Assembly: GCA_963847735.1 (NCBI GenBank)
Contig: CAWKAV010000029.1
Span: forward strand, 222,170 to 286,169
DNA: 64,000 nucleotides
Source of the DNA: CAWKAV01 sp963847735
Lineage (GTDB): Bacteria; Desulfobacterota; Desulfuromonadia; Desulfuromonadales; BM103
Direction: 5' to 3'
Under the pieces are notes generated by a model. The model was not told where the DNA came from. It made no database searches and saw only the letters and a program-made list of their open reading frames with translations. The stretch's first letter is position 1. Each line of letters begins with the position of its first letter. Made by a program: the position numbers and the translations under genes. This document shows, in pieces, positions 53,288 through 61,900 of the stretch.

Positions 53288-54625
53288 TCAGCGGGTAATC
53301 CTGCGAGCCTCCAGGTAGAAGCGTTTTTCATCTGCCTCGCCCATGGAAAAGGTCTTGCGCGGCAACGCACCGTCGCGGACGATGGTCCGGAAAAGATCGT
53401 GTTTGGAAATCGACGGCAGGTAGAAACCGGTGTTGTTTTTCTGGCCGCCAAGGCGGGTCACGGCTTCCTCGCCATGGATGTAATCGATTCGGACGCCCGG
53501 GTGATTTTTCAGGTACTCGTCCAGGAAGTTCTGCAGCGTCGCAACTTCGAGAGTCAGGGCCGGATCGTCAATTGAGAGCAGTCCATATCGACCGGCGGCA
53601 ACCAAGGGCACCGCATGCGCAGCACCGGACGCTTCAGCTGCTGCGCTTGCCGTTTCGAGAGCTGTGTGCCATTCAATGCGACAGGGGGTTCCCGCCCGGC
53701 TGTAGTAGTCTTCAGCTTTGTCGAGCAGATCTGCCACATCGACATCAAAGAGGACCCGGTGAATCGCTTCAAACTCAAGACCGGGGTCATGAACATTCAC
53801 CAGTTCGACCAGTGCATAGCGGGCCGGATGATCCATGACATCAGCGGGATTGGCGGCTTTTAACTTGAGTTGCTCCCAGATCGCCTTGGCGGTAGCAAAG
53901 CTGTGATTGCCATCGCCCATGGCGTAGAGCATGACTTCGTCATCATCAACATCGTAACGCTTCTGGAAACGATCTTTCTCGGCAAGACGTTCGAGGGCAC
54001 GGCCAACCTGCTCCAGAAGCTCCTTCTGCGTCACCTTCCAGCCGCGCAGATGTCCGCCGCCCTGCATCAGCTCAAAGTCATAAGCCTGCTCAAGATCGGC
54101 CGCGAAAAGCGGCTCAATGACCGTATGCTCCGGATCATCGATCAGCACCATGATATGCGGCAACTCGATGGCCGCATTTTCTCTGACGCGAATACGCGGC
54201 GGGAGCCGGTCGACAATCGTGCCTTCGGTTGTCCTGATCATGGTTTTGGTGCCAGGGCGATAATCGTAGGCTTCCAGATCCAGAGCAACCACCAGCCCCT
54301 TGCGGGACGGCACATGGCTGGTTTTCCGGTCAAGCAGGATAAATCCTTGCGTCTCGTCGGCCAAGACACCTCTGGCAAGGTACTGGTTCATGCAAGCGTT
54401 GATATCGGCAATGCGCTTGTCACTGTCATCATCTTCGAGGTAAACCTCCGGAAAAATCAGGCGCAGCGTAGAGGGCTGATCATCGACCAGGCGCTCAACA
54501 GTCTGCCAGTATTCGGGCTCGGAGGTATATTGATCGCAGGCAATCACCGCCCAGCGACTCAGGTCAGTGCCGGCTTTCGGCAACAGGATTGTCGGCACTT
54601 CCATGGCAAGTTTGGCAAGATTCAT
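53288..54625 (-). CDS. DUF1015 family protein
   Basis: A 445-residue cytoplasmic protein of unknown biochemical role. The family features are visible: AVIACDQYTSEPEYWQTVE near the start, RTTEGTIVDRLPPRIRVREN, HIMVLIDDPE, and the conserved MGDGNHSFATAKAIWEQ, then HPARYALVELVNVHDPGLEFEAIHRV. DUF1015 genes occur beside serA/serC in many bacteria, as here, which suggests a link with serine metabolism that remains unproven. It follows the small Cys-motif gene by about 45 nt and precedes the short PGDH gene. Confidence 0.9.
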   Translation of the reverse strand: MNLAKLAMEVPTILLPKAGTDLSRWAVIACDQYTSEPEYWQTVERLVDDQPSTLRLIFPEVYLEDDDSDKRIADINACMNQYLARGVLADETQGFILLDRKTSHVPSRKGLVVALDLEAYDYRPGTKTMIRTTEGTIVDRLPPRIRVRENAAIELPHIMVLIDDPEHTVIEPLFAADLEQAYDFELMQGGGHLRGWKVTQKELLEQVGRALERLAEKDRFQKRYDVDDDEVMLYAMGDGNHSFATAKAIWEQLKLKAANPADVMDHPARYALVELVNVHDPGLEFEAIHRVLFDVDVADLLDKAEDYYSRAGTPCRIEWHTALETASAAAEASGAAHAVPLVAAGRYGLLSIDDPALTLEVATLQNFLDEYLKNHPGVRIDYIHGEEAVTRLGGQKNNTGFYLPSISKHDLFRTIVRDGALPRKTFSMGEADEKRFYLEARRITR

Positions 54626-54670
54626 CATCGTTTCATCCTCTACCTGATCATTCCAAGCTGGTTTGAATAC

Positions 54671-54946
54671 TCACTTAACGACCCGAAGATGCGATCCAGG
54701 ACCACCACTCTCAGGGTTATCGGGTCCACCGGTCGGGTCATCATCCACATTCCCTTCGAGCAAATCCATGCGGGGTAAACTGTTGGTCGCTACCATCTTC
54801 TGGACACCATCAGCCACTGCCAGGCACTGCTTGGTGCAGACCTTGCGCACCGGGCACATGGTGCAATCTGCCTCACCACCCGCCGCACGCAGGGCGTGAA
54901 TGACAAGATCAACACTTTCGATCTGGTTTAATGGTATTAAAAACAT
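54671..54946 (-). CDS. small protein with C-x2-C-x5-C-x3-C motif
   Basis: About 91 residues. It starts MFLIPLNQIESVDLVIHALR and has four cysteines in CTMCPVRKVCTKQC around residues 28-41, a spacing that could hold zinc or an Fe-S cluster. The C-terminus is a Pro/Gly/Asp-rich disordered tail (NVDDDPTGGPDNPESGGP). I choose the third possible start at 54946 because GGAG lies six bases before it; ATG at 54952 is an alternative. The family is unknown to me. It is the first gene before DUF1015 and the serine genes on this strand and may share their transcript. Confidence 0.55.
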   Translation of the reverse strand: MFLIPLNQIESVDLVIHALRAAGGEADCTMCPVRKVCTKQCLAVADGVQKMVATNSLPRMDLLEGNVDDDPTGGPDNPESGGPGSHLRVVK

Positions 54947-55003
54947 CGCCATCTCCAAATAAGTTTTTTCGCGTTCCTCGTCCCACGCTACGCTTGACAG
55001 GAT

Positions 55004-56023
55004 TTACAGCCTCTTCCCGACAACCTTTGCGAACTCGACCAGTTTATCCATCATCGCCTGAAATTCAAACGGTCGCAAAGATTGCGGGCCGTCACTCGCG
55101 GCCACTTCCGGGTGGGGATGAACCTCGACGATCAGACCATCACACCCGGCAGCCACTGAAGCATAGCACATGCTCGGCACCAGTGAAGCATGACCGGTCG
55201 CATGCGAAGGGTCGATGATGATCGGCAGGTGAGTCTGCTCCTGCAAAACCGGGATCGCCGAGATATCAAGGGTATTGCGGGTTGCCGTTTCAAAGGTGCG
55301 AATCCCTCGCTCACAGAGGATGACCCGCTGGTTGCCTTCTGAGAGGATATACTCGGCACTCATCAGAAATTCCTGAATGGTCGTCGCCATCCCGCGTTTG
55401 AGCAGAATCGGTTTGTCGAGTTTGCCGAGTATCTTGAGCAGGGCAAAGTTCTGCACATTGCGCGCGCCGACCTGCATCACATCGGCATATTTTGCGACCA
55501 GGTCAACATCACGGGGGTTGACAACTTCGGTCACAATCGGCAAACCGGTCTCTTGACGAGCCATCGCCAGCAATTTGAGGCCCTCTTCCTCCATCCCCTG
55601 GAAAGAGTAGGGGCTGGAACGCGGCTTGAACGCGCCACCGCGCAGAACCGTGGCTCCGGCAGCCTTGACTGCACGGGCGGTTTCGAGGATCTGTTCCTCG
55701 CTCTCCACCGAGCAAGGTCCGGCCATGACGACGAGACGGTCGCCGCCCACGGTTAAGCCGGGAGCAATTTCGACTGCCGTCCGCTCCAGTTTGACCTCTT
55801 TGCTCGCCAGCTTGTACGGTTTGAGAATCGGCACCACATTTTCCACGCCCGGCATCGATTCGAGCGACTGCAGAATGGCCTTGCCACGCTCATCACCGAC
55901 GGCGCCGACCACATTGCGGGTCTCGCCATGGATCACATGGGGCTTGTAACCTAGTTCCTTGATGCGTTTCTTGACTTCGGCCAGATTTTCCTTACTGGCC
56001 CCTTTGCGCATAACGATAATCAT
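55004..56023 (-). CDS. aroF: 3-deoxy-7-phosphoheptulonate synthase (DAHP synthase, type I-beta)
   Basis: First committed step of aromatic amino acid synthesis: phosphoenolpyruvate and erythrose-4-phosphate to DAHP. About 339 residues. The N-terminal ferredoxin-like regulatory domain (MIIVMRKGASKENLAEVKKR) is typical of the I-beta class, which lacks the E. coli type extension. The barrel has VMAGPCSVESEEQILETA, GGAFKPRSSPYSFQG, ILLKRGMATTIQEFLMSAEYI and DPSHATGHASLVPSM. The ATG at 56023 has AAGGAGA seven bases before it; an in-frame ATG at 56095 is inside a terminator hairpin and unlikely. Upstream is a leader peptide with two terminators, indicating attenuation control. Confidence 0.95.
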   Translation of the reverse strand: MIIVMRKGASKENLAEVKKRIKELGYKPHVIHGETRNVVGAVGDERGKAILQSLESMPGVENVVPILKPYKLASKEVKLERTAVEIAPGLTVGGDRLVVMAGPCSVESEEQILETARAVKAAGATVLRGGAFKPRSSPYSFQGMEEEGLKLLAMARQETGLPIVTEVVNPRDVDLVAKYADVMQVGARNVQNFALLKILGKLDKPILLKRGMATTIQEFLMSAEYILSEGNQRVILCERGIRTFETATRNTLDISAIPVLQEQTHLPIIIDPSHATGHASLVPSMCYASVAAGCDGLIVEVHPHPEVAASDGPQSLRPFEFQAMMDKLVEFAKVVGKRL

Positions 56024-56055
56024 CTGTTCGTCTCCTTGACATTGGGAAAGTTCGG

Positions 56056-56096
56056 TAAAAATGAAGGCCGGCAGGGCTTGCCTGGCGGCCTTCATC
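56056..56096 (-). terminator. leader terminator 2 upstream of aroF
   Basis: Minus strand: 10-bp outer stem ATGAAGGCCG / CGGCCTTCAT plus a 4-bp inner stem, followed by TTTTT, ending about 30 nt before the aroF start codon. Its central segment (56075-56084, CAGGCAAGCC) is exactly complementary to leader bases 56201-56210, which gives a possible antiterminator. Confidence 0.7.
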
Positions 56097-56114
56097 GTTT
56101 ACTTTCCCGAAACG

Positions 56115-56154
56115 AAAAAACCACAGGCGCCCCGATTGAGCCCGCCCGTGGTTT
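56115..56154 (-). terminator. leader terminator 1 upstream of aroF
   Basis: Minus strand: a 12-bp stem AAACCACGGGCG / CGCCTGTGGTTT (one G-U pair), 13-nt loop, then a T run. It begins 27 nt after the stop codon of the aromatic-rich leader peptide. Confidence 0.75.
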
Positions 56155-56180
56155 AGATCATTCTATCGACAGCTTGATCG

Positions 56181-56267
56181 TCAACAGACTTCACCCCGGT
56201 CAGGCAAGCCAAAAAAGCTGCCGGACCAAAAGTAAAAACCTGTAAACAACCAACCTTGATATTTCAT
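56181..56267 (-). CDS. aromatic-rich leader peptide of the DAHP synthase gene
   Basis: A 28-codon ORF upstream of aroF on the same strand. Nine residues are aromatic: Tyr3, Trp6, Phe8, Phe11, Tyr12, Phe13, Trp14, Phe18 and Phe19, with the cluster GFYFW. It begins with ATG after AGGGTGG at six-base spacing and ends in TGA. Two intrinsic terminators follow before aroF. This is the layout of a ribosome-mediated attenuator, in which stalling at Phe/Tyr/Trp codons lets transcription continue. The bases right after the Phe18-Phe19 codons (GGCTTGCCTG, 56201-56210) can pair with terminator 2. A longer in-frame ORF starting at 56363 is possible but has no good ribosome site. Confidence 0.6.
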   Translation of the reverse strand: MKYQGWLFTGFYFWSGSFFGLPDRGEVC

Positions 56268-56356
56268 CCGATGCCACCCTGATGAATATTTGTGGTGCTT
56301 CTTGGTAACAAAAAGCACTCCGGAAAGCAAGCAAAGAATCAACCCTTGCTTTTCCC

Positions 56357-56385
56357 TTGACATAAACTGCGCTTTTCGTTACAAA
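56357..56385 (+). promoter_or_regulatory. promoter of tRNA-Phe
   Basis: Perfect -35 TTGACA (56357-56362), 17-nt spacer, -10 TACAAA (56380-56385), 11 bases before the tRNA 5' end. Confidence 0.55.
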
Positions 56386-56396
56386 TCCTTCTCCAT

Positions 56397-56472
<76 letters not shown>

Positions 56473-56480
56473 TAAGTTAT

Positions 56481-56515
56481 AAGGCCTCGCAATCTACCGA
56501 CTGCGAGGCCTTTTT
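56481..56515 (+). terminator. intrinsic terminator of tRNA-Phe
   Basis: A perfect 11-bp stem AAGGCCTCGCA / TGCGAGGCCTT with a 10-nt loop and T5, eight bases after the tRNA. The remaining bases to 56676 hold nothing I can identify. Confidence 0.85.
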
Positions 56516-56676
56516 CTTTGGCGGTGCACACATGGTGCAAGTTTCCGGGGTGTAGATGACTTCGAGTAAGTTGCTGTCAATTTTATCCTGTCCTCGTTGG
56601 TATGACCGCCGACCTGTAAACCGCACAATCGGGGAGCTTCGAATCTATGCGTCCGGCTCAGGTTCTATTAGGAGAA

Positions 56677-56700
56677 CGTAGCCGGTTGGAACTGGCTACG
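56677..56700 (-). terminator. hairpin after the S8 protease gene
   Basis: Stem CGTAGCCGG / CTGGCTACG (one G-U pair) directly after the protease stop codon. The following bases are not T-rich, so termination strength is doubtful. Confidence 0.4.
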
Positions 56701-56701
56701 G

Positions 56702-58725
56702 TTACGGGCTAACCACAATATTTTCGACGATAACCGTACCGCTGACAACCCTCAACGACCTGATGGTGGACGATGAAACGGGGAGGGAGCTAAATCCGCA
56801 GTCGTGTCCGCCTCTCAGGGCAACCGCGATCTCCCGGTTGAGGACAAGGGCCTCTTCGAATGTTTGCTCCTGAAGCAAGAGGGTATACCCGTTCGTGACT
56901 TTGAAGGGGTCATCATAGATGGACTGGAGCGTGCCCGGATAGGACTGCCGGGTGTCATCAACCATTACCGGGGGGTCGTCGATGCAAAGATCAATGCAGT
57001 CGGGGGTGCCGTCTGCGTCCGTGTCTGTGTCAGGAATACTGCAGCCACAGACGCCAGGATCTGTTTTGTCGGGGTCGTCGGGACATGAGTCGAAGTTCGG
57101 ACCGATGAGAGCATCATTTTGTGGAAGCTTGTAATCGTTAAATCCGTTCGAGACAAAGAAGTAGTAACCTTGCCCCCCCTGGGGCAGGGTTGTCGTGTAT
57201 GTGTACTGCTCCCCGTTGACGTAATCGCCGTCTGCCAGTGATGAAGAGGCAGACGTGTCGGCCGCCATGTCGTAACAGTTGCCACCGAAACAAATCCGGA
57301 CAAATGCCGGCGCCAGGTTGCTTTCGTCTATATAGATGGCCTTGAAGGTGAAAAGGGTGTTGATGTCCCCGAAGTCCGGGGCGACCCCCTTGAAATAGGA
57401 GTCGGCGTAAGCGCTCCCGTTCGAGAAGGTGACACCCGGCGAGATGGGCTGAAGGGAGTTGTAGGCATTGATCCTGCCCAAGCCGTGGTACTTGTCCCAG
57501 CCGGGAGTGTCCTCGGCTGGAGTTCCTTTCTGGTCTTCGGCCCCTAGCTCGATGTGCCATTTAACCTGGTCGGGACTGAGCGTTGGATTATTGGAGAGTA
57601 ACAACCCCGCGATGCCAGCAACGTGTGGCGCCGCCATGGAGGTGCCACTAGCTACGCACCAGGCATTTACCATGCATGAACTTAAGATTGTGTCCCCCGG
57701 GGCTATCACGTCGACATTATAGCCGTAAGTGGAAAAATCGGTTCTTTTGTCCGTACTGTCCGAGGCGCCGACAGCGATCACCTGCCTATATCCGGCAGGG
57801 TAGTAGATGTGTTCGTCAAAACTGTTCCCTGAAGATGCGACGATGACGACACCGGCAGTGTAGGCGTAGAGGATAGCGTCCTGGTAGGCGACTGAATGGT
57901 TGCCGACCATGCTGAGATTGATGACATCAGCCCCGTTGTCAACGGCATAGACGATTCCGCTAATGATGCTTGATGTCGGGATCACGCTTGTGTTTCGTAT
58001 AGAGACCTTGATCGGAAGAATCATGCATTCGGGGCAGACTCCTGCGACCCCTCTCCCGTTGTTCGTTTCCGCCGCTGCGATGCCGGCGACATGGGTGCCG
58101 TGCCCCAATTCGTCAGAGGGGTCATTGTCGTCGTCTGCGAAATCGTAACCGGGGAGTAACTTGCTGCTCAGGTCGGGGTGGTTTGTCTGAACTCCGGTAT
58201 CCACGATGGCAATGATTGTCTGGTTGTCCCCGGTGGTGAGGTCCCATGCCTCGGGTGCGTCAATGTCGGAATCGACAGTCCCGCTGTATGTGCCGTCATT
58301 GTCTAAATTCCATTGTTCTGGATAGAAAAGCTGGTCGTTCGGGAGGAATTGCAACTGGTGGACATCATCTGGCACGGCATACTCGATGTCGGGATCACCG
58401 ACGTAATCCTTTAGCGCGTCCTCGATGTTGACATGTTCACCGAATGAAACCTTGTAGATCCTGAGCAGGCCGAGATCATCCTTCAACTTGTCTTTCTTTC
58501 TCTCTCCTGACTTCTTGAATAACCTGGACCTTGATTTGACGTTCTGTTTCCCGTCCAGTTTATCGAGTTTTTCCAGGGCTTTTTTTCGGTATTCACCTGC
58601 GGTTTAAACTTGATGATGATATTTGATACGTACGAGGCACTGTTCAAAACTGAATCTGCATAGCTAACCGAAGCGAAAGCCTGAAACAGCAGAAGACAGA
58701 GTATGATAAAAGCGATTCTGTTCAT
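56702..58725 (-). CDS. exported subtilisin-like (S8) serine protease, frameshifted near N-terminus
   Basis: About 674 residues after joining two frames. The start MNRIAFIILCLLLFQAFASVSYA is a signal peptide. A seven-A run at 58580-58586 seems to lack one A; adding it gives continuous KALEKLDKLDGKQNVKS leading into the long frame. A propeptide follows, then the S8 catalytic domain: Asp in IIAIVDTGVQ, His in GHGTHVAGIAA, the oxyanion Asn in VASSGNS, and Ser in SGTSMAAPHVAG. The C-terminal 250 residues add a beta-domain and a calcium-type segment DTDTDADGTPDCID like thrombospondin-3 repeats. It lies 239 nt downstream of the giant cytochrome gene on the same strand, which suggests it may process that or another cytochrome. 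Confidence 0.88.
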
Positions 58726-58863
58726 AAGCCAAACTAACCTGCTTACACTGATAACCGCAACAATTAAAAATAACCCGTCATTCCTGCTCGGGCCATTTTT
58801 CATCAAATTCTCCCTAGTCGGTCAAAACGTTCAATTGATTCTCTGAAGTATATCGTCAAAGTC

Positions 58864-58887
58864 GGCGGCCTTCACATGAAGGCCGCC
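58864..58887 (-). terminator. hairpin downstream of the multiheme cytochrome gene
   Basis: A perfect 10-bp stem GGCGGCCTTC / GAAGGCCGCC with an ACAT loop, about 78 nt after the cytochrome stop. The minus-strand tail (GACTTTGACG) is only weakly T-rich. Confidence 0.5.
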
Positions 58888-58964
58888 AGCGGCTGGTGTT
58901 GGTTGATCCTTCATCGCTTTGCGTCCAGGGCGGTTGCCGCAATTTTATCAGTCATGGCGACCCC

Positions 58965-61900
58965 CTATTCCCAGTCCGGCGTGGACTTGAAGTGACAGCT
59001 GATACTGGAGCAGCTGGGTGCACTCCAGGTCGGCGCACTCGGCCCGAACTGATAGGTGTTAACGCCGTTGAAGTTAATGTTGCGGGTGCCGCCGCTGGTT
59101 TCGTGCTGACTGCCGGTCATGTCGTGGCAGACCCCGCAGACGGCAGTGGTCGTCGCATCGCCGTAGGAATCACTTTCAGCAACGAGGGTGACTCCGGCCA
59201 GGTCGGCGATGTGAGGCACGTGCTTGACGTGCGCGCCTTTGCCGCCGACGCTGCCGAGGTAATCGCCGCCGGTGTTATCCTTGCCGTCGCCAGGATCTGG
59301 CGGGTAGGCGTGGCAGCTGATACAGGATCCGGCACCCGCGAAGGCGTTGCCGTCGTTGACGGTATCGGTAACGGTGCTGTGCTCGTGACAGGAGCTGCAG
59401 ACCGTACCGCTGTTGTGACTGTCCGATGCGGTGTTGTTGTAGTGCTCCATCTTCGGGGTAGAGGCGCTGGCGGTATGGCAGGTATTACAGACGCCCTGTC
59501 CGAAGTTACCGCTGGTCATCGCCCAACCGCCGGCTCCGGTCGCCAGGGTGTTGTCGGTGAAGACGACATCGGTGGCGACCTGGTGGTCGGGATACCGTAA
59601 GTCCCGTCGGTGATCTGAGCCGGACGGCTCTGGATCATCTTGATGTTGCTGGCGTCACCGTGCGGATCGTGACAATCCCAGCAGAAGTTGCCACCGTTAT
59701 TGCCGGAGTCGGCATGTGCCTGCATCTGGTGCTACTTGTCGACCTTGATCACCGTGCTACGATCGATACCGGTAAAGCCCGCCTCGCCGGAGTTATAGCT
59801 CGCGGTGGCATCGCTGTCGTGGCAAACCAGACAGGCGTCGTTCCAGCCATTACCGAGGACGTTGTTCCCTTTCAGGCGGAACGCATTGGTGTCGTCGATT
59901 TCATGACCGGCATTGACGTCATGACACCAGAGACACGGATCACCACCATTAGCGTTGGTGATAAAGCCGGTGCTGCCGTCGTTACCATGACCGTAGCTGG
60001 TCCATTCAGCAACGGTATTGATCTTCGCTGCGATGCCATCGTTGGCAAAGTTATCCGCATCGCTGGCACCGCCGTGGCAACTGCTGCAGGTGTTGCTCGT
60101 ATGATAAGGGGTGCCATGACAGCTGGCGCAATCGCCGCCAGTGGTGAAGTTCTGGCTGCTGGTGCCGTTGGTCGCGACCAGGCTGCCGTTGCTGTTATGG
60201 CAGGTGGCACAGGCGTTATGGACCTTGGCATCACCAGCATCGGTGAGCGGCGGCGGGTCGCTGTGACAGCCTGCACAGTCGGTCGCTGCAACCTGGACCA
60301 GCGTGTTGTGGCTCGTCGTGGTGTTGTTGTTAGCGAAGTGGGTGGTCTCCCACGTATCCGTATGACAGGTGGCGCAGTTGCCGCCGATGGTGAAGTCTTT
60401 ACCGATGCCGTGCTCACCAGGGCACCGTTCGCGGCGCTATGGCAGTTCGAGCAGTCGGTCACGTGCGTGGTCGTATCGATCAGCGCGTCGGCATGACAGC
60501 TGGCGCAGTTGTCGGTACCGGTCGTGGTGACCAGGGCGCTGTGATCCGGAGCGGTCGCATGCAGCGTGCCCCAGGTGGTGCCGTGACAGGTGGTGCAATC
60601 GCCGCCGGTGGTGAAGTCTTTACCGATCGCCGTGCTCACCAGGCCGCCGTTGGTGCTATGGCAGTTCGAGCAGTCATCCGCATGGGTGTTGGTCGCGGTG
60701 CTGGCCAGGGTGTTGTCGTGACAGCTGGCGCAGTCGGTCGCTGCGACCTGGACCAGGGTGCTGTGGTCCGGGGTGACCGCCGTATGCGTCGCGTTCCAGC
60801 CGGAGGTGTGACAGGTCTCACAGTTGCCGCCGATGGTGAAGTCTTTACCGATCGCCGTGCTCACCAGGGCACCGTCGCGGCGCTATGGCAGTTCGAGCAG
60901 TCGGTCAGGTGCGTGGTCGTATCGATCAGCGCGTCGGCATGACAGGTGGCGCAGTTGTCAGTGCCGCGTCGTGGTGACCAGGGTGCTGTGATCCGGAGCG
61001 GTCGTATGGAGCGTGCCCCAGGTGCTGCCGTGACAGGTCGTACAATCGCCGCCGGTGGTGAAGGTCTGGGTATCAGTGCCCAGGGTCGCCGTCAGGCTGC
61101 CGTCTACCGCGCTGTGGCAGTTCGAGCAGTCGGCCAGGTGGGTGTTAGTCGCGGGGCTGACCAGGGTGTTGTCGTGGCAGCTGGCGCAATCGGTCGCGGC
61201 CACCTGGACCAGGCTGCTGTGGTCCGGAGCCAACGTATGGATCGAACCCCAGGTGGAACCGTGACAGGTCTCGCAGTTGCCGCCGACGGCGAAGGTCTGG
61301 AGATCGGTGCCGAGTGTCGTCACCAGGCTGCCGTCGCCGTTATGGCAGTTCGAGCAGTCCTCGAGATGCGTGGTCGCCGTCGCGCCGACCAGGCTGTCCT
61401 CGTGACAGCTCGTGCAGTTCGAGCCGCTGGTGGTGACCAGGGCGCTGTGGTCCGGAGGCGTGGTGGTATGCAGCGTGGCCCAGGTGTCCGTATGACAGTC
61501 CGTACAGACGCCTGCGGCCAGGTCGACCTGCAGGGTCCGGAATGGTGGTATGGCAAAGGTTGCAATTATCCAAATGGCGTGGTCTCGACCGTCCAGTTCG
61601 CGGCTGCCCCCAGGTCATGACAGTTCATGCATGTGGTTGCTCCACCGGTCACGTAGCTTCGGTCAACGTGGTCGATGATCCCAATACCCCACTGCGGGGT
61701 GACCGCATTGTTGTGACAATCGATATTCGAGCAGGTCCCGGTGGTCGGGTTGTTGCTCTGGGCAAAGGTCGCGCCCCTGGAATAGAGGCCGTTGTCGCCG
61801 CTGGCGGCATCGCCGATGGTGCCGTCCTTCATCTGGATAGGCCATTACGGTGTGCGGCCTCCGCAGACGTTTCGTTGCCGGGACCACATGGCAATAGTTA

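Noticed and set aside
56024..56095. An N-terminal extension of DAHP synthase from an ATG at 56095
   Set aside because: The extension lies inside terminator 2 and the I-beta family normally begins MIIVM, which has its own strong ribosome site.
56181..56363. A longer 60-codon version of the aroF leader ORF starting at 56363
   Set aside because: It is in frame with the leader peptide but its ATG lacks a ribosome site and overlaps the tRNA-Phe promoter; the shorter start at 56267 has AGGGTGG at good spacing.
60100..61500. Regular 220-240 bp repeats that could suggest a CRISPR array or satellite
   Set aside because: The repeats encode CxxCH haem modules on the minus strand; units are far longer than CRISPR repeats and there are no unique spacers of constant length.
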